This document shows, one piece after another, positions 1 through 8,796 of a DNA stretch of 64,000 nt. This DNA comes from Hydractinia symbiolongicarpus (taxonomy: Eukaryota; Cnidaria; Hydrozoa; Anthoathecata; Hydractiniidae): assembly GCF_029227915.1 (NCBI RefSeq), contig NC_079879.1:17298001-17362000 (forward strand), written 5' to 3'. The position numbers and the translations under genes are program-made. The notes beneath the pieces were generated by a model that saw nothing but the letters and a program-made list of their open reading frames with translations, was not told the origin of the DNA and ran no database searches. Position 1 is the stretch's first letter. Every line of letters begins with the position of its first letter.

Positions 1-832
1 CGTGGATTTATTTTCTGGTGGACTTATTTTCGCGGATACCGACCTTGAAAAAATTCCCCTGGATTTATTTTTTATTTTTGAAAATTTCAGGAGTGTGATG
101 ATGTGTTTTTTATTAGAACACTCACATTTTTCTTTTTTTCGCAATGGCAGTTTGTGAATTGTTCGAGTTTACTAGTGCTAAGAGGTTTTCATGGATACGG
201 AAAAAAAAGTGTGGAAACCAAACGAGGGCCAACATCTTAATTGTTCTCACGATACTGAAAATGTGTTTGAACCTTTCGCAATTAAAGTATTCGAGGTAAA
301 CAGAAATAGGTTGTTGGCCATCTACCGCGGAATTTTCCAGGACTCCGAAACATATCATTGGTCGAGAGGAACAACTTCAGCTTACATGTAGCCATTATAG
401 AAGGTCACCAATGGTACAAGGCGTCTCGGAAATAACATACAAGATATCAGCCCAACTATATGTTGAACTAAAGGAGGAGGAAAATACAGCCAATGCCACC
501 AATTAGGACAAAAAGAATTGCATTACGGAAACTCCAGTGAAACCAACGAACATTAGAATTTTTTTCACAAAGGAAAAAAACATTGAATTTCGCGTCTGTA
601 GCACTAATAAAATTATAAAGCAGATTTTGTCTTAAAAAATACCTTTAAGTTACATATCATAAGCATGCCGATTACTTTTTTATTAAAAAATTCGGGCATG
701 ATGAAATTTGAAAATTTCGCGTGGATTAATTTTCGCGAATGACGAGATTCAAAAAAATTCGCGTGGATTAATTTTCACGACAAGTCAAAAAATTTGCGGG
801 ATCGGGACGCAAAAATTAATCCACGTAAGGTT
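1..832. mobile_element. Short repeat element with direct and inverted end repeats, left end cut
   Basis: The two ends carry related blocks. The block near 21-75 (GTGGACTTATTTTCGCGG and what follows) is matched in direct orientation near 721-775 (GTGGATTAATTTTCGCG). The last bases (about 818-832) are an inverted version of the first bases (CGTGGATT). GTGGATTAATTTT recurs several times. This is the pattern of a small non-autonomous or foldback-type element whose left end may lie outside the window. It encloses a degraded HIRAN-like coding remnant. The superfamily cannot be named from what is visible. Confidence 0.5.
191..520 (+). pseudogene. HIRAN-like domain remnant
   Basis: The reading frame opening at 191 gives about 66 residues with the pattern VWKPNEGQHLNCSHDTEN, then FEPFAIKVFE. 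This resembles the start of HIRAN-like domains (W-x-P-x-x-G-x-x-L-x-C, then N-x-x-D-x-x-A-V). The expected continuation (a G-H-L-P-R-like segment and a hydrophobic strand) appears only in shifted frames around 320-480, so the unit is broken by frameshifts. HIRAN-related proteins are common as dispersed copies in invertebrate genomes. Whether this one travelled with the surrounding repeat or was hit by it is not resolved. The call rests on pattern resemblance only. Confidence 0.35.
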
Positions 833-1189
833 GCTCTAATATAGAGTTGGTTGACTGCTCGACAAAAAACAAGGTTGGTTAATTCTGTGAGGATTTACTC
901 CTGTTCTAGGCATCCCCAAACAAGTGATATCGCGGTTTTCGCTCTTGTTGTCATATGCGTTTCTTAATGGCAGGTTTGCTGTATAGTTTAGATCAGCTAA
1001 AGTATCTTTGTAAATTTAACCGTACAAAATAAGATGTTTTGATGGTAAGATTGGCTTAGACTGGCATCCACTTTGGCCAACATATATTTGAATTAATCAA
1101 CAAACACATTAAGCTTCACAAACATGAAATTCGGAATTCGTTGTTTTCCAAGTTATATATATATATGCCGATTATTAATTATATCCAAT
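833..1189. other. Spacer, no gene recognised
   Basis: AT-rich sequence between the left repeat element and the satellite array. No coding frame, RNA gene or clear repeat is visible. A short TA run (ATATATATATA) lies near 1155-1168. Confidence 0.6.
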
Positions 1190-2085
1190 GCCGTCCGTAC
1201 TTTCTGAATACGACAACTAGAACACATGACAGGCTACGTGCACAGGACTTTAAAGGCTGTAATATGGTCTTTTGAGCCTTATAAGAACCATACACGTAAA
1301 CCACGTAGTTGCAGGTGTCCAGACAGGTGGTCATCCGTTCATAATGGACTGCTATATCCCAAGTCGTTTTCCTTAGCATTAGGTATTTAAAACTCTACTA
1401 ACTACGTGCACAGGCCCTCAAAGACTGTAATATGGCCTCTTATAGCCCAATAAGGCCATAGACGTAAATCACGAGGCATCCGGCAGCCAGACATGTGGCC
1501 ATCAGTCTACTCCTTCCAGAATCACTGGACTGCGACGTCTCAATTTGTTTTCCCTAGCACCAAGCCTTAAGAACACCGCTAACTACGTGCCCAGGCTTTC
1601 AAACCCTGTTATATGGCATTTTAGAGCCTTCTAAGTACCATATAAGTAAACCACGTGGTTCCAGGCTGGCAAACAGTTGGCCATCGATTTAGTCTTTCAA
1701 ATTTCAATGGAATACGACGTCGTAAGTAGTTTTACTTGCCACCAGGTCTTTAGAACCCAGCGAACTACGTGCGCAGGCTTTCAAAGACTGTTATGTGGCA
1801 TTTTAGAGCCGTCCCAGAACCATACACGTAAACCACGTGGTTCCAGGCCTTTTAGAATGCCTCTAACTACGTGCACTTTCCTTCAAAGACTATAATACGG
1901 GCTTTTAGAGCCTAATAACGGCCATAGACGCAAATGACGACGTGTTCCTCGCCCAGACAGGCGGTTATCGGTCTAGTCCATCCAGCCTCATTCGACCAAA
2001 ACGTCCCAAGTCAGTTTCCTTAACACCAGGCCAGAACACCGCTAACCATGTTCTAACGCTGTTATATTACAGCGTTGAGAGGCAT
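1190..2085. repeat. 182-bp satellite array, reverse orientation
   Basis: Diverged tandem units run opposite to the rest of the satellite. They carry phrases such as CTACGTGCACAGGC, TTCAAAGACTGT, AATATGGC and GTAAACCACGTGG, which are reverse complements of those in 2086-4312. About five units are present and are more diverged than those on the right. The switch of orientation falls between about 2070 and 2100. Confidence 0.85.
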
Positions 2086-4312
2086 GTGCATTTAGTTGAC
2101 TGTGTTATAAGACCATGGCGTCAAAGAAAACGACATGGGACGTCGTAGTCCATTGAGAGTGGAAAGACTAGACTGGTGGTAACCAGCGCAGGCACATGGA
2201 AGCACGTGATTTACGTGTAAGGTCCATATTAGGCAGTCAGAAGTCATTACATTGTTTAGAGGTGCGCACATGTAGTTGACTGTGTTATAATACCATGGGG
2301 CCAGGGAAAGCCACTTAGGACGTAGTAGTCCATTGAATGTGGAAAAACTAGATCGATTGTAACCTGCAAAAGCACGTGGAACCACCCGATTTAGGTGTAA
2401 GGCCTTTATTAGGCGGCAAAAGGCCATAATAGAGCCTTTAGAGTCCTGTGCACGTAGTAGACGGTTCTCAAACGCCATTGCGCAAAGGAAAACGAATTGT
2501 AACTTCGTAGTCCCTTACGGCTGGAAGGAATGAACCAATGGTAACCGGCGCTGGCACGTGGAACCAGGTGCAAAAGGCCATATTACAGTTTTCAGAGGCC
2601 TGTACAGGTAGTTGACAATGTTCTTAAGCCATGGCGCCAAGGACTAAGACTTGCGACGTCATAGTCTATTGCGAGTAGAAGGACTAGACCGATGATAACC
2701 TGAGCGGCCACGTGGAAGCACGTGATTTACGAGTAAGGCCTTTATTATGCAGCAAAAGGCCATAGTAGAGCGTTCAGAAGACTCTGCACGTAGTTGACGG
2801 TGTTCTAAAGTCATGGCGTCATGGAAAACGACTTGGGATGTTGTAATCCGTTGAGAGTGGAAAGACTACGCCGACGGTAACATGTGCAGGTGCGTGGAGA
2901 CACGTGATTTACGTATAAGGCCTTTATTGGGCAGCAAATGGCCATATTAGACACTTTAGAAGCTTGTACGTGTAGTTGACGGTGTTCTACAGCCATGACG
3001 CCTTAAAAAACGACTTGGCACGTTGCAGTCAATTGACAGTGGAAGGACTAGACCGATGGTAACCTATGGAGGCGCGTGAAAGCATGTCATTTACGTGTAA
3101 GGCCTTTAATAGGAAGGAAATGGCCATATTTAGAGGCATTTAGAGGCCTGTGCATGTAGTGGACGGTGTTCTAAAGCCATGGGGCCAAGGAAGACAAATT
3201 AGTACGTTGTAATTCATTGAGAGCGGAAAGACTAGACCGATGGTAACCTGTGCAGGTGCGTGGAAGCACGTTACTTCCGTCTAAGGCATGTATTAGGAAG
3301 CGTTGTTGACGATGTTCTAAAGCCATGGCGCCAAGGAAAACAACTTGGGACGTTGTGATACATTGAGAGTGGAACGTTTAGACCGATGTTAACCTGCGCC
3401 GTCGTGTGGAAGCACGTGATTTACGTGCATGACCTTTATCAGCCAGCAAAGGCCATATTACGGCCTTTAAAGGACTGTGCACGTAGTACACAGTGTTCTA
3501 AAGTCATGGCGCCATGGAAAACGGTTTGGGGTGTTGTAATCCGTTGAGATTGGAAGGTCTAGACCGATGGTAACCTGTTCAGATGCGTGATAGCGCGTAA
3601 TTTACGTATAAGGATTTTAGTTGCCGAAAAAAGGCCATATTGCAGCTTTTAGAAGCCTGTGCACGTATTTGACGGCGTTCTACAGCCATGGCGGCAAGGA
3701 AAATGACTTACGATGTTGTGATCCGTTGAGAGTGGAAGGAATAGACCGATGGTAAACTGTGCGGGCGCGTGGAAACACTTGCTTTACATGCAAGGCTTTT
3801 ATTAAGCAGCAAAATACCATATTACAGACATTAGAGACTTGTGCACGTACTTGATGGTATTCTAAAGCCATAGCGCCAGGGATAACGACTTGGGACAGCA
3901 TAGTCCAGTGAGAGTGGAGGGACAATACCGAAGAAAACCTGTGCCGACGCGTGGAAGCACGTGATTTACGTAAAAGGCCTTTAGTAGGCGGCAAAAGGCC
4001 ATATTGCCGACTTTAAAGGCCTGTGAACGTAGTTGATGGTATTCTAAAGCCATAGCGGCAGGGATAACGACTTGGGACAGCATAGTCCAGTGGGAGTGGA
4101 GGAACAATACCGAAGGAAACCTGTGCCAACGCGTGGAAGCACGTGATTTACGTAAAAGGCCTTTAGTAGGCGGCAAAAGGCCATATTGCAGACTTTGAAG
4201 GCCTGTGCACGTAGTTGACGGTGTTCTAAAGCCATGGCGGCAAGGAAAACGATTTGGTACGTTGTAATCCATGAAGAGTGGAAGGATTACACCGACAGTA
4301 ACCTTTGCAGGC
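2086..4312. repeat. 182-bp satellite array, forward orientation
   Basis: About twelve diverged units of roughly 182 bp carry the landmarks GGCCATATTA, CTGTGCACGTAGTTGACGG, GCCATGGCGCCAAGGAAAA, GAGAGTGGAAGGACTAGACC and AAGCACGTGATTTACGT. Units near 3840-4020 and 4022-4204 are almost identical, which shows recent local duplication. The unit is not a multiple of three, and the short open frames it creates on the minus strand are by-products. The array stops abruptly near 4312, where Polinton copy 1 begins. Confidence 0.92.
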
Positions 4313-4379
4313 GGTTCTGGTGTAGTCGCGCACGCACATCATACAGCAAATGAGCAACTTTTCTAGAAATAATGTCACG

Positions 4380-4584
4380 CTTCATTGCACAATATAGGGA
4401 CTTTCCCTCAAACCCCGAATTCCCCGAATCTGACAATCTCGGGAATACCAACATTCTCGAGCGTGCGCAATAGCCACTAACGGGAATAATGCTGACATCA
4501 ACAAAATTCGGAGCATGTGCAATTGAGTAGGGGAAAGTCCATAGGGTTGTGATTGCTAATTGAACTCGGGATATAATAATAAAC
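4380..4584 (+). promoter_or_regulatory. Upstream region of copy 1 with two kappaB-like sites
   Basis: GGGACTTTCCC at 4397-4407 matches the NF-kappaB consensus GGGRNWYYCC exactly. GGGGAAAGTCC at 4530-4540 is a near match, 45 bp before the first start codon. Between them ATGCTGACATCAACAAAATT (4491-4510) is also present, inverted, upstream of the same gene in copy 2. The start at 4585 follows ATATAATAATAAAC. That the block acts as a promoter is inferred from its position and from conservation between copies. Confidence 0.5.
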
Positions 4585-5507
4585 ATGAGTCAACATCATG
4601 AAAATCCCTTCAGGACCCCGGAAATGTGTGCCGATGCTGTTGGGCTGTACCCGCATCTGCTCAAGGATGTTCCTGACCGTTTCAAGACCCAGGAAATGTG
4701 CCGTATGGCGGTTCAAGATGATCCCTGGGCACTCATGTATGTTCCTAATTATTTAAAGACCTCAGAAATGTGTGCCAAGGTGGTTACGGATCTCCCGCGA
4801 ATGATCATGTATGTTCCTGATCATTTAAAGACCCCAGAAATGTGTGTCATGGCAGTTTGGGAACAAGCCGAGCTGCTGCGCTATGTTCCAGACCATTTCA
4901 AGACACAAGAAATGTGTAATGGGGCAGTGCAGGAGCGCTCCTTGATAATACTACAGGATGTTCTGGATCAATTCAAGACACAGGAAATGTGTACTCGAGT
5001 GGTTCAAGAACATCCCAGAGCACTCAAGGATGTACCGGATCATTTCAAGACCCAGGAGATGTGTAACGTGGCGGTTTAAGAAAATCCCTGGGCACTCATG
5101 TATGTTCCTAATTATTTAAAGACCCAGGAAATGTGTACTATGGCAGTTCAAGCGGATCCCATGATGCTCAAGGATGTTCCAGGCCATTTTAAGACCCAGG
5201 AAAAATGCGCTTTGGCGGTTCCAGAGGATCCCTGGGCACTCGGGGATGTACCGGATCATTTCAAGACCCAGGAGATGTGTAACATGGCGGTTCAAGAATA
5301 TCCCAGAGCACTCAAGTTTGTTCCGGACTGGTTCGTCACCCGGGAAATGTGCATGGGTAACAATGATCTGCCTTTCATCAGCGGAAAGCGGAGAAGTATA
5401 GAATTAGGGATGAGCTAGCTCTGGTTGCATGGCATCCCGATAGGGTCATAGACTGGTGTTTTTCGGAGGATGAAAAGGCAGACCTTGAGCTCTTGTGGAG
5501 TAAATAA
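4585..5507 (+). pseudogene. 'KTQEMC' 24-residue repeat protein, copy 1
   Basis: The product is about eleven tandem units of 24 residues. Each unit has the form F/L-K-T-x-E-M-C, then A-V-Q-x-x-P-x-x-L, then V-P-D-H, so the coding DNA repeats every 72 bp. The ATG at 4585 is chosen because it follows AATAATAAAC, a leader shared by other genes of these elements. The C-terminal module (A-W-H-P, then D-W-C-F-S-E-D-E-K, then L-W-S-K) is shared with copies 2 and 3 and ends at 5507. The gene is broken by an in-frame TAA at 5077-5079 and by a frameshift near 5360-5390 before the C-terminal module. The repeats look like a helical-solenoid family (related styles occur in DUF4116-type proteins). Function unknown. 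Confidence 0.75.
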
Positions 5508-5510
5508 ACG

Positions 5511-5669
5511 ATGAGTGAACAATGTGATGAGTGTGAACGGGTACTCGACACCTACGACAGATGCTCCTGTGGACGGAGATTCCTCATAAAAGGTAAACTG
5601 CTATGCTGGCACTGCTGGCATAAGTACATTACGTATAATGGTGAAAGCTGTACGTATACCAAACCCTAG
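5511..5669 (+). CDS. Small Cys-rich, probably zinc-binding protein, copy 1
   Basis: This intact frame of 52 residues starts with ATG at 5511, three bases after the previous stop, in the context TAAATAAACG-ATG. Cysteines form a CDEC pair, then D-R-C-S-C-G-R-R, then L-C-W-H-C-W, and a final Y-N-G-x-x-C near the end. The layout suggests one or two small zinc ribbons. Homologous genes occupy the same slot in copy 2 (22580-22741) and copy 3 (54752-54964), so the family is conserved with the element. It was not recognised as a named family. It probably folds around metal and may bind nucleic acid or protein, but that is inference. Confidence 0.7.
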   Translation: MSEQCDECERVLDTYDRCSCGRRFLIKGKLLCWHCWHKYITYNGESCTYTKP

Positions 5670-5698
5670 TTGAACTCTAGTTTCCATAAAATAAAAGG

Positions 5699-6070
5699 AT
5701 GTTCAAATTTGGTGATGAGAATGTTAACCTAAGAGACTTTTATACTCCACTAAATATCGAAGATGTAAACATTTACACAAACAACAACGCTTCGTTATTG
5801 GCTATTAAAATAGTGACAACAAGTTACCCCCTCTATTGATCAAAACACCTAAAAAGCTCTATTCTAATGGTGCCTCGTGTTACGATGAGGGCTGCTCTCT
5901 TACCATGTCATTCGATATCTGTATCTCTATCTGGCATCTACAGGCAAGGTTCAAATTACTACATGCAAACCTACTTGGAGGAGTGTAAGTATAAGGTTGT
6001 CGAGTTTTATGGCTCCCGCTACCTTAGCGATTCCGACTCTGATGACGAATCCTTCGTCGTAGTAGACTAG
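5699..6070 (+). pseudogene. Acidic-tailed protein, possible DNA-binding, copy 1
   Basis: The frame starts at ATG 5699 (ATAAAATAAAAGG leader) and begins M-F-K-F-G. It is interrupted near 5838, and the C-terminal part reads in another frame to a stop at 6068-6070. The tail D-S-D-S-D-D-E-S-F-V-V-V is matched in copy 2 (D-S-D-D-E-D-I-F-V-V-V). Copy 3 is longer and shows a central K-T-P-K, then G-V-T-K-Y segment. That arrangement resembles beta-rich single-strand-DNA-binding-like proteins of large DNA viruses; this is a weak resemblance only. The position between the Cys-rich and SAP-like genes is conserved in copies 1 and 2. Confidence 0.5.
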
Positions 6071-6088
6071 ATGTGAGAGGTTTTGATG

Positions 6089-6105
6089 TGTGTTGATCTA
6101 ACACA
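6089..6105. terminator. Small hairpin between tandem genes
   Basis: TGTGTT and AACACA form a 6-bp stem around the loop GATCT, directly before the SAP-like gene. It is shorter than the other intergenic hairpins in these elements. Confidence 0.35.
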
Positions 6106-6116
6106 TAAAAACAAAC

Positions 6117-6410
6117 ATGAACGATGTTAAGGGACTGAAAAAGGAAGCAAAATCACTAAAGATCTGTAACTACTCAACTATGAAAAAGGCTGAACTCCTC
6201 GAAGCCATCCCCAAGGTAAAGTACAAGGACGCTTCTACACAAACAGACGGTCCTTATTGTGAACCTTGCGTCACGATCGCTTGGAAGAAGAATCTGGAAG
6301 AATACATGAGACAGCTCTCCGAAAAGGCAGCGACGTGTCGTATATGACTGTGGTCTTATCATCGATCGAAATCGAGTAGCATGTAATCTAGTGTGTTGTT
6401 TAAAACACTA
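6117..6410 (+). pseudogene. SAP/Rho-N-like small protein, copy 1
   Basis: ATG at 6117 opens a basic protein whose first 35 residues (L-K-K-E-A-K-x-L, then Y-S-T-M-K-K-A-E-L-L-E-A-I) match the two-helix pattern of SAP/Rho-N domains, which bind DNA or RNA. A conserved stretch K-V-K-Y-K-D, then T-Q-T, then C-E-P-C follows. Copy 2 carries an intact relative at 21704-21979 with a longer tail. Here the first frame stops at 6347. Residues matching the copy 2 tail (V-V-Y-D, then I-D-R) read on in a shifted frame, so a frameshift near 6330 is likely. The exact end is uncertain. Confidence 0.6.
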
Positions 6411-6414
6411 GATT
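6385..6414. terminator. 10-bp-stem hairpin between convergent genes
   Basis: AATCTAGTGT (6385-6394) and ACACTAGATT (6405-6414) are perfect inverted arms around a 10-base loop. The hairpin lies between the ends of the plus-strand SAP-like gene and the minus-strand membrane protein gene (stop at 6414-6416). It could act as a two-way transcription end signal; function is inferred from position. Confidence 0.55.
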
Positions 6415-6990
6415 TATGAATAAGCTGGTGGCTCCTCTAAGTACCGCTAACATATTGTACAGACTGCAAGTTTTTTATCAGCTCCTGTTTACCCTCTTCG
6501 GACTTGCTCCTTCAGCACCATGTACTTCTGTTTCTCCTGCATGATTAGGGTGAACTCGTGGTCGCTAATCACACCATTCTCCACAGCTCCACAAACTTAA
6601 ATCTATCGTTGTCAACGATAGAGTTGAGTTTGGTCTCCGTTAGTAGTCTGATGTTTTCATGCTTCTTACTCTTAGAGCCCAGTCTCTTCCCAGCGTTCCG
6701 CAGACAAGCTTGTCCCAACCCTATGGCAATCGTAATTCTACCCATAGCCACGGCTAATGGTACACCGATCCCAGATAGCATGCTACCAATGCCAACGCCT
6801 GAAGATATCACACTTACCGCTAGTAACCCGTGATCCATGTATCTAACCCACGTATCATGCATTTTGAACGTTTTAGCAAGTTTGTCACGCTCCTTAATCT
6901 CAGCTCGCAGGTATTGTTCCACTTCATCCATTTTGCCGAGCCTGTAGGCTTGTGAAGTGTCCTACGTACCCCCCGGAGGTGCAGAACGTA
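6414..6990 (-). pseudogene. Two-helix membrane protein with C-terminal PPxY, copy 1
   Basis: The N-terminal part (ATG at 6931, possibly starting further upstream as in copy 3) is charged and helical (V-E-Q-Y-L-R-x-E-I-K-E-R). Then comes M-D-H-G-L-L-A-V-S-V and two glycine-rich hydrophobic segments (G-V-G-I-G-S-M-L-S-G-I-G-V-P, then I-T-I-A-I-G-L-G). A helical part with N-S-I-V-D and M-Q-E-K-Q-K-Y follows in other frames because of a frameshift near 6590. The last residues, E-E-P-P-A-Y-S, end at 6414 and give a PPxY motif. An in-frame TAG lies shortly before it. Copies 2 and 3 carry the same protein. It probably sits in a membrane and may belong to the virion or to egress; this is inference. 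Confidence 0.65.
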
Positions 6991-7021
6991 AGCTCGGGTA
7001 AAGCTTTGCAATGTCTGTCAT

Positions 7022-7704
7022 TTATTCTATGAGCAAGTGCATGTTAATTCCAACGAAAGGGTTCTTATTGTCTTGATACTCGTTGATGAGTATGAACTCT
7101 AATCTGTCTGTTGAACCTTTAAGGGGGAGGTATACAGGAGTGTCGAAACTCCATGTCACCATACTCCATGTCACCATAGCATGTCTCCCCAAGCGTTTAG
7201 CTCTTTGATGGGAAGCAGGGCTAGTATATTGGATTTCTCACCATTTAAAATAGAATAATCCGGATCCAGCTGGGAGCATACGAGTCTCAGCCGCTGGTGA
7301 ACGTCAGTCTTGTAGATGCTGTCATGGTCGCCTTCGGTAAACTTTACCTTGTTATCGAAGGCCCGTCCCATAATGTCCTGCAGTGCTTGATCGATTATCA
7401 CATTGTACCCCTCGTTGACACGGAGTCTACAGACTTCGTTCCTGAGTACAAAGAGCTTGATCCTCTCTCCCGCTTGACTGCTGACTATTCTATACAAACC
7501 CGGCGCAATCAAGATGGAGACTTCCAAATACCCGACTTCAGTCGGCTTAGACCCCGCCTTATGGATGTTGATCTCGCTCTTATTGAAGAGGTTCACCCAC
7601 CTAGGGCGGATACTAATAGATTTTAGAGCGATCCTCGTGTCCTGCCCTAGGTATTCTTTAAATATCGTAGGGTTCTCTATATCTGTGATATACAGCTGTC
7701 TCAT
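7022..7704 (-). pseudogene. Penton-like minor capsid protein, copy 1
   Basis: ATG at 7704 opens 177 residues of beta-rich sequence. The C-terminal end continues in another frame through F-D-T-P-V-Y-L-P-L-K-G-S and D-R-L-E-F to a stop at 7022-7024. The Y-L-P-L-K-G segment and the length near 220 residues fit the single-jelly-roll minor capsid (penton) proteins of Polintons. The break coincides with a 15-bp direct duplication (ACTCCATGTCACCAT twice, 7149-7178). Copy 3 keeps only the C-terminal 50 residues (56246-56400). The gene is divergent from the one at 7721, and their start codons lie within one palindrome. Assignment as penton is by pattern and context. Confidence 0.6.
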
Positions 7705-7725
7705 GTTTCTTTAAAGAAACATGAG
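7700..7725. promoter_or_regulatory. 26-bp perfect palindrome across two divergent start codons
   Basis: The bases 7700-7725 read the same on both strands, centred on TTTAAA (7710-7715). The minus-strand start (7702-7704) and the plus-strand start (7721-7723) are both inside it, and each is preceded by CTTTAAAGAAAC. It may serve as a shared two-way promoter or operator. Confidence 0.75.
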
Positions 7726-8766
7726 CATTTACTCGTATAACCCAAAGGCAAAGTATGCCCCTACACATAAGAGATATCTCGAGAGACTCAAGGGAGATGA
7801 CCTTTCAACGCAGGACATCGTTATTGATGCGAAAGGGTCCTCGTTCATGGTAAAATTCCCCAAAATCTTCATTGACTACGAATTGCACTCTGGTGCGGTG
7901 TTGAATACATGGCAAAGCCACACTTTCAGCCTCTGGTCCACTCAGCTCAATTTTGCTACCTACTGCGCAAAATACGCTTGTGGTATTTCTATGCAACATC
8001 TGACCACATCCTTACCCCTGGTTTGCTCCGTTTACCGTTTTCACGTGTACTTCCAGATTCGTAAAATCCTTCAAGATCTCGAAGTGTCTCTACCGGGTTT
8101 TGATAGGCTTCGACGCCTCAACAACCCATTCAATAGGCAGAAAGTTCCAGCAATTAGCACGTGAAATTGGGGTAAGCGACAGCGAGAGCGAGTGGAGGAA
8201 CGAGACCTTGTTCAGTAGCTGGCAAGCTATTCGTAAAAACTATCCCAGCAGCAGGTCTAGTTATTTCGATGAAGATTCATGGAGTCGATGGATCATTGAG
8301 AAAAGTCAAGGCCTTAATCGTATAGGTATAGAGAAGCTTTCCCAAATCATAAGATTTTACGCTTACTTGATACTTCAAAGCCAAGTTAATGCGAGGTCCA
8401 ACATCATCGGCAATCAAGGTAGTTCGATCGATGTGCAGCGCCTCTACTTGACGACTTTTGAGGATCTGATCCTTCCATCTAGTGACACGGGTGAGGAAAG
8501 AAGGCGATTCCAGAATGTGCTCAAGTACGCGCGGTCCAAGGTAGATTTCTTGGTTGCTCATGGGGTATACATGATACCTTCCGATATGAGACTCCATATA
8601 GGGAATGTTATGAATTTCACGAACAAAATCCTCATCAGCAAAGAGTACTTCTCGATTGATGGTAAACCGCAGATTAACGCTGGAAAGGGGGTGGTTACTA
8701 ACTAAGGCCACTGTAATAACGGTGGGAGTGGGGCTCATCCTCGCTATCATCTGGATGAAGGAATAG
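7721..8766 (+). pseudogene. Conserved element protein with C-terminal membrane anchor
   Basis: ATG at 7721 starts a protein of about 345 residues spread over three frames. The first part runs to about 8110 (Y-N-P-K-A-K-Y-A-P-T-H-K-R-Y, then S-F-M-V-K-F-P-K). The second runs from about 8110 to 8700 (W-x-x-W-I-I-E-K-S, then L-Y-L-T-T-F-E-D-L-I). A third frame adds T-V-I-T-V-G-V-G-L-I-L-A-I-I-W, a plausible single membrane helix, before TAG at 8764-8766. Frameshifts therefore lie near 8110-8130 and 8695. The family was not recognised. Its place between the penton-like and coiled-coil genes suggests a structural or assembly role. No counterpart survives in copy 3, where a deletion removes this region. 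Confidence 0.5.
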
Positions 8767-8794
8767 GTCTAATGTGTTGAACAACATACTAGAC
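8767..8794. terminator. 13-bp imperfect hairpin filling the gap between convergent stops
   Basis: GTCTAATGTGTTG and CAACATACTAGAC pair with two imperfect positions around a 2-base loop. The structure starts directly after the plus-strand TAG (8764-8766) and ends two bases before the minus-strand TGA (8797-8799). Confidence 0.55.
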
Positions 8795-8796
8795 TC

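Noticed and set aside
4585-5507. Changed genetic code (TAA read as Gln) in the elements
   Set aside because: Genes here also end with TAA, other internal stops fall at Lys or Asp positions, and frameshifts are common; decay is simpler.
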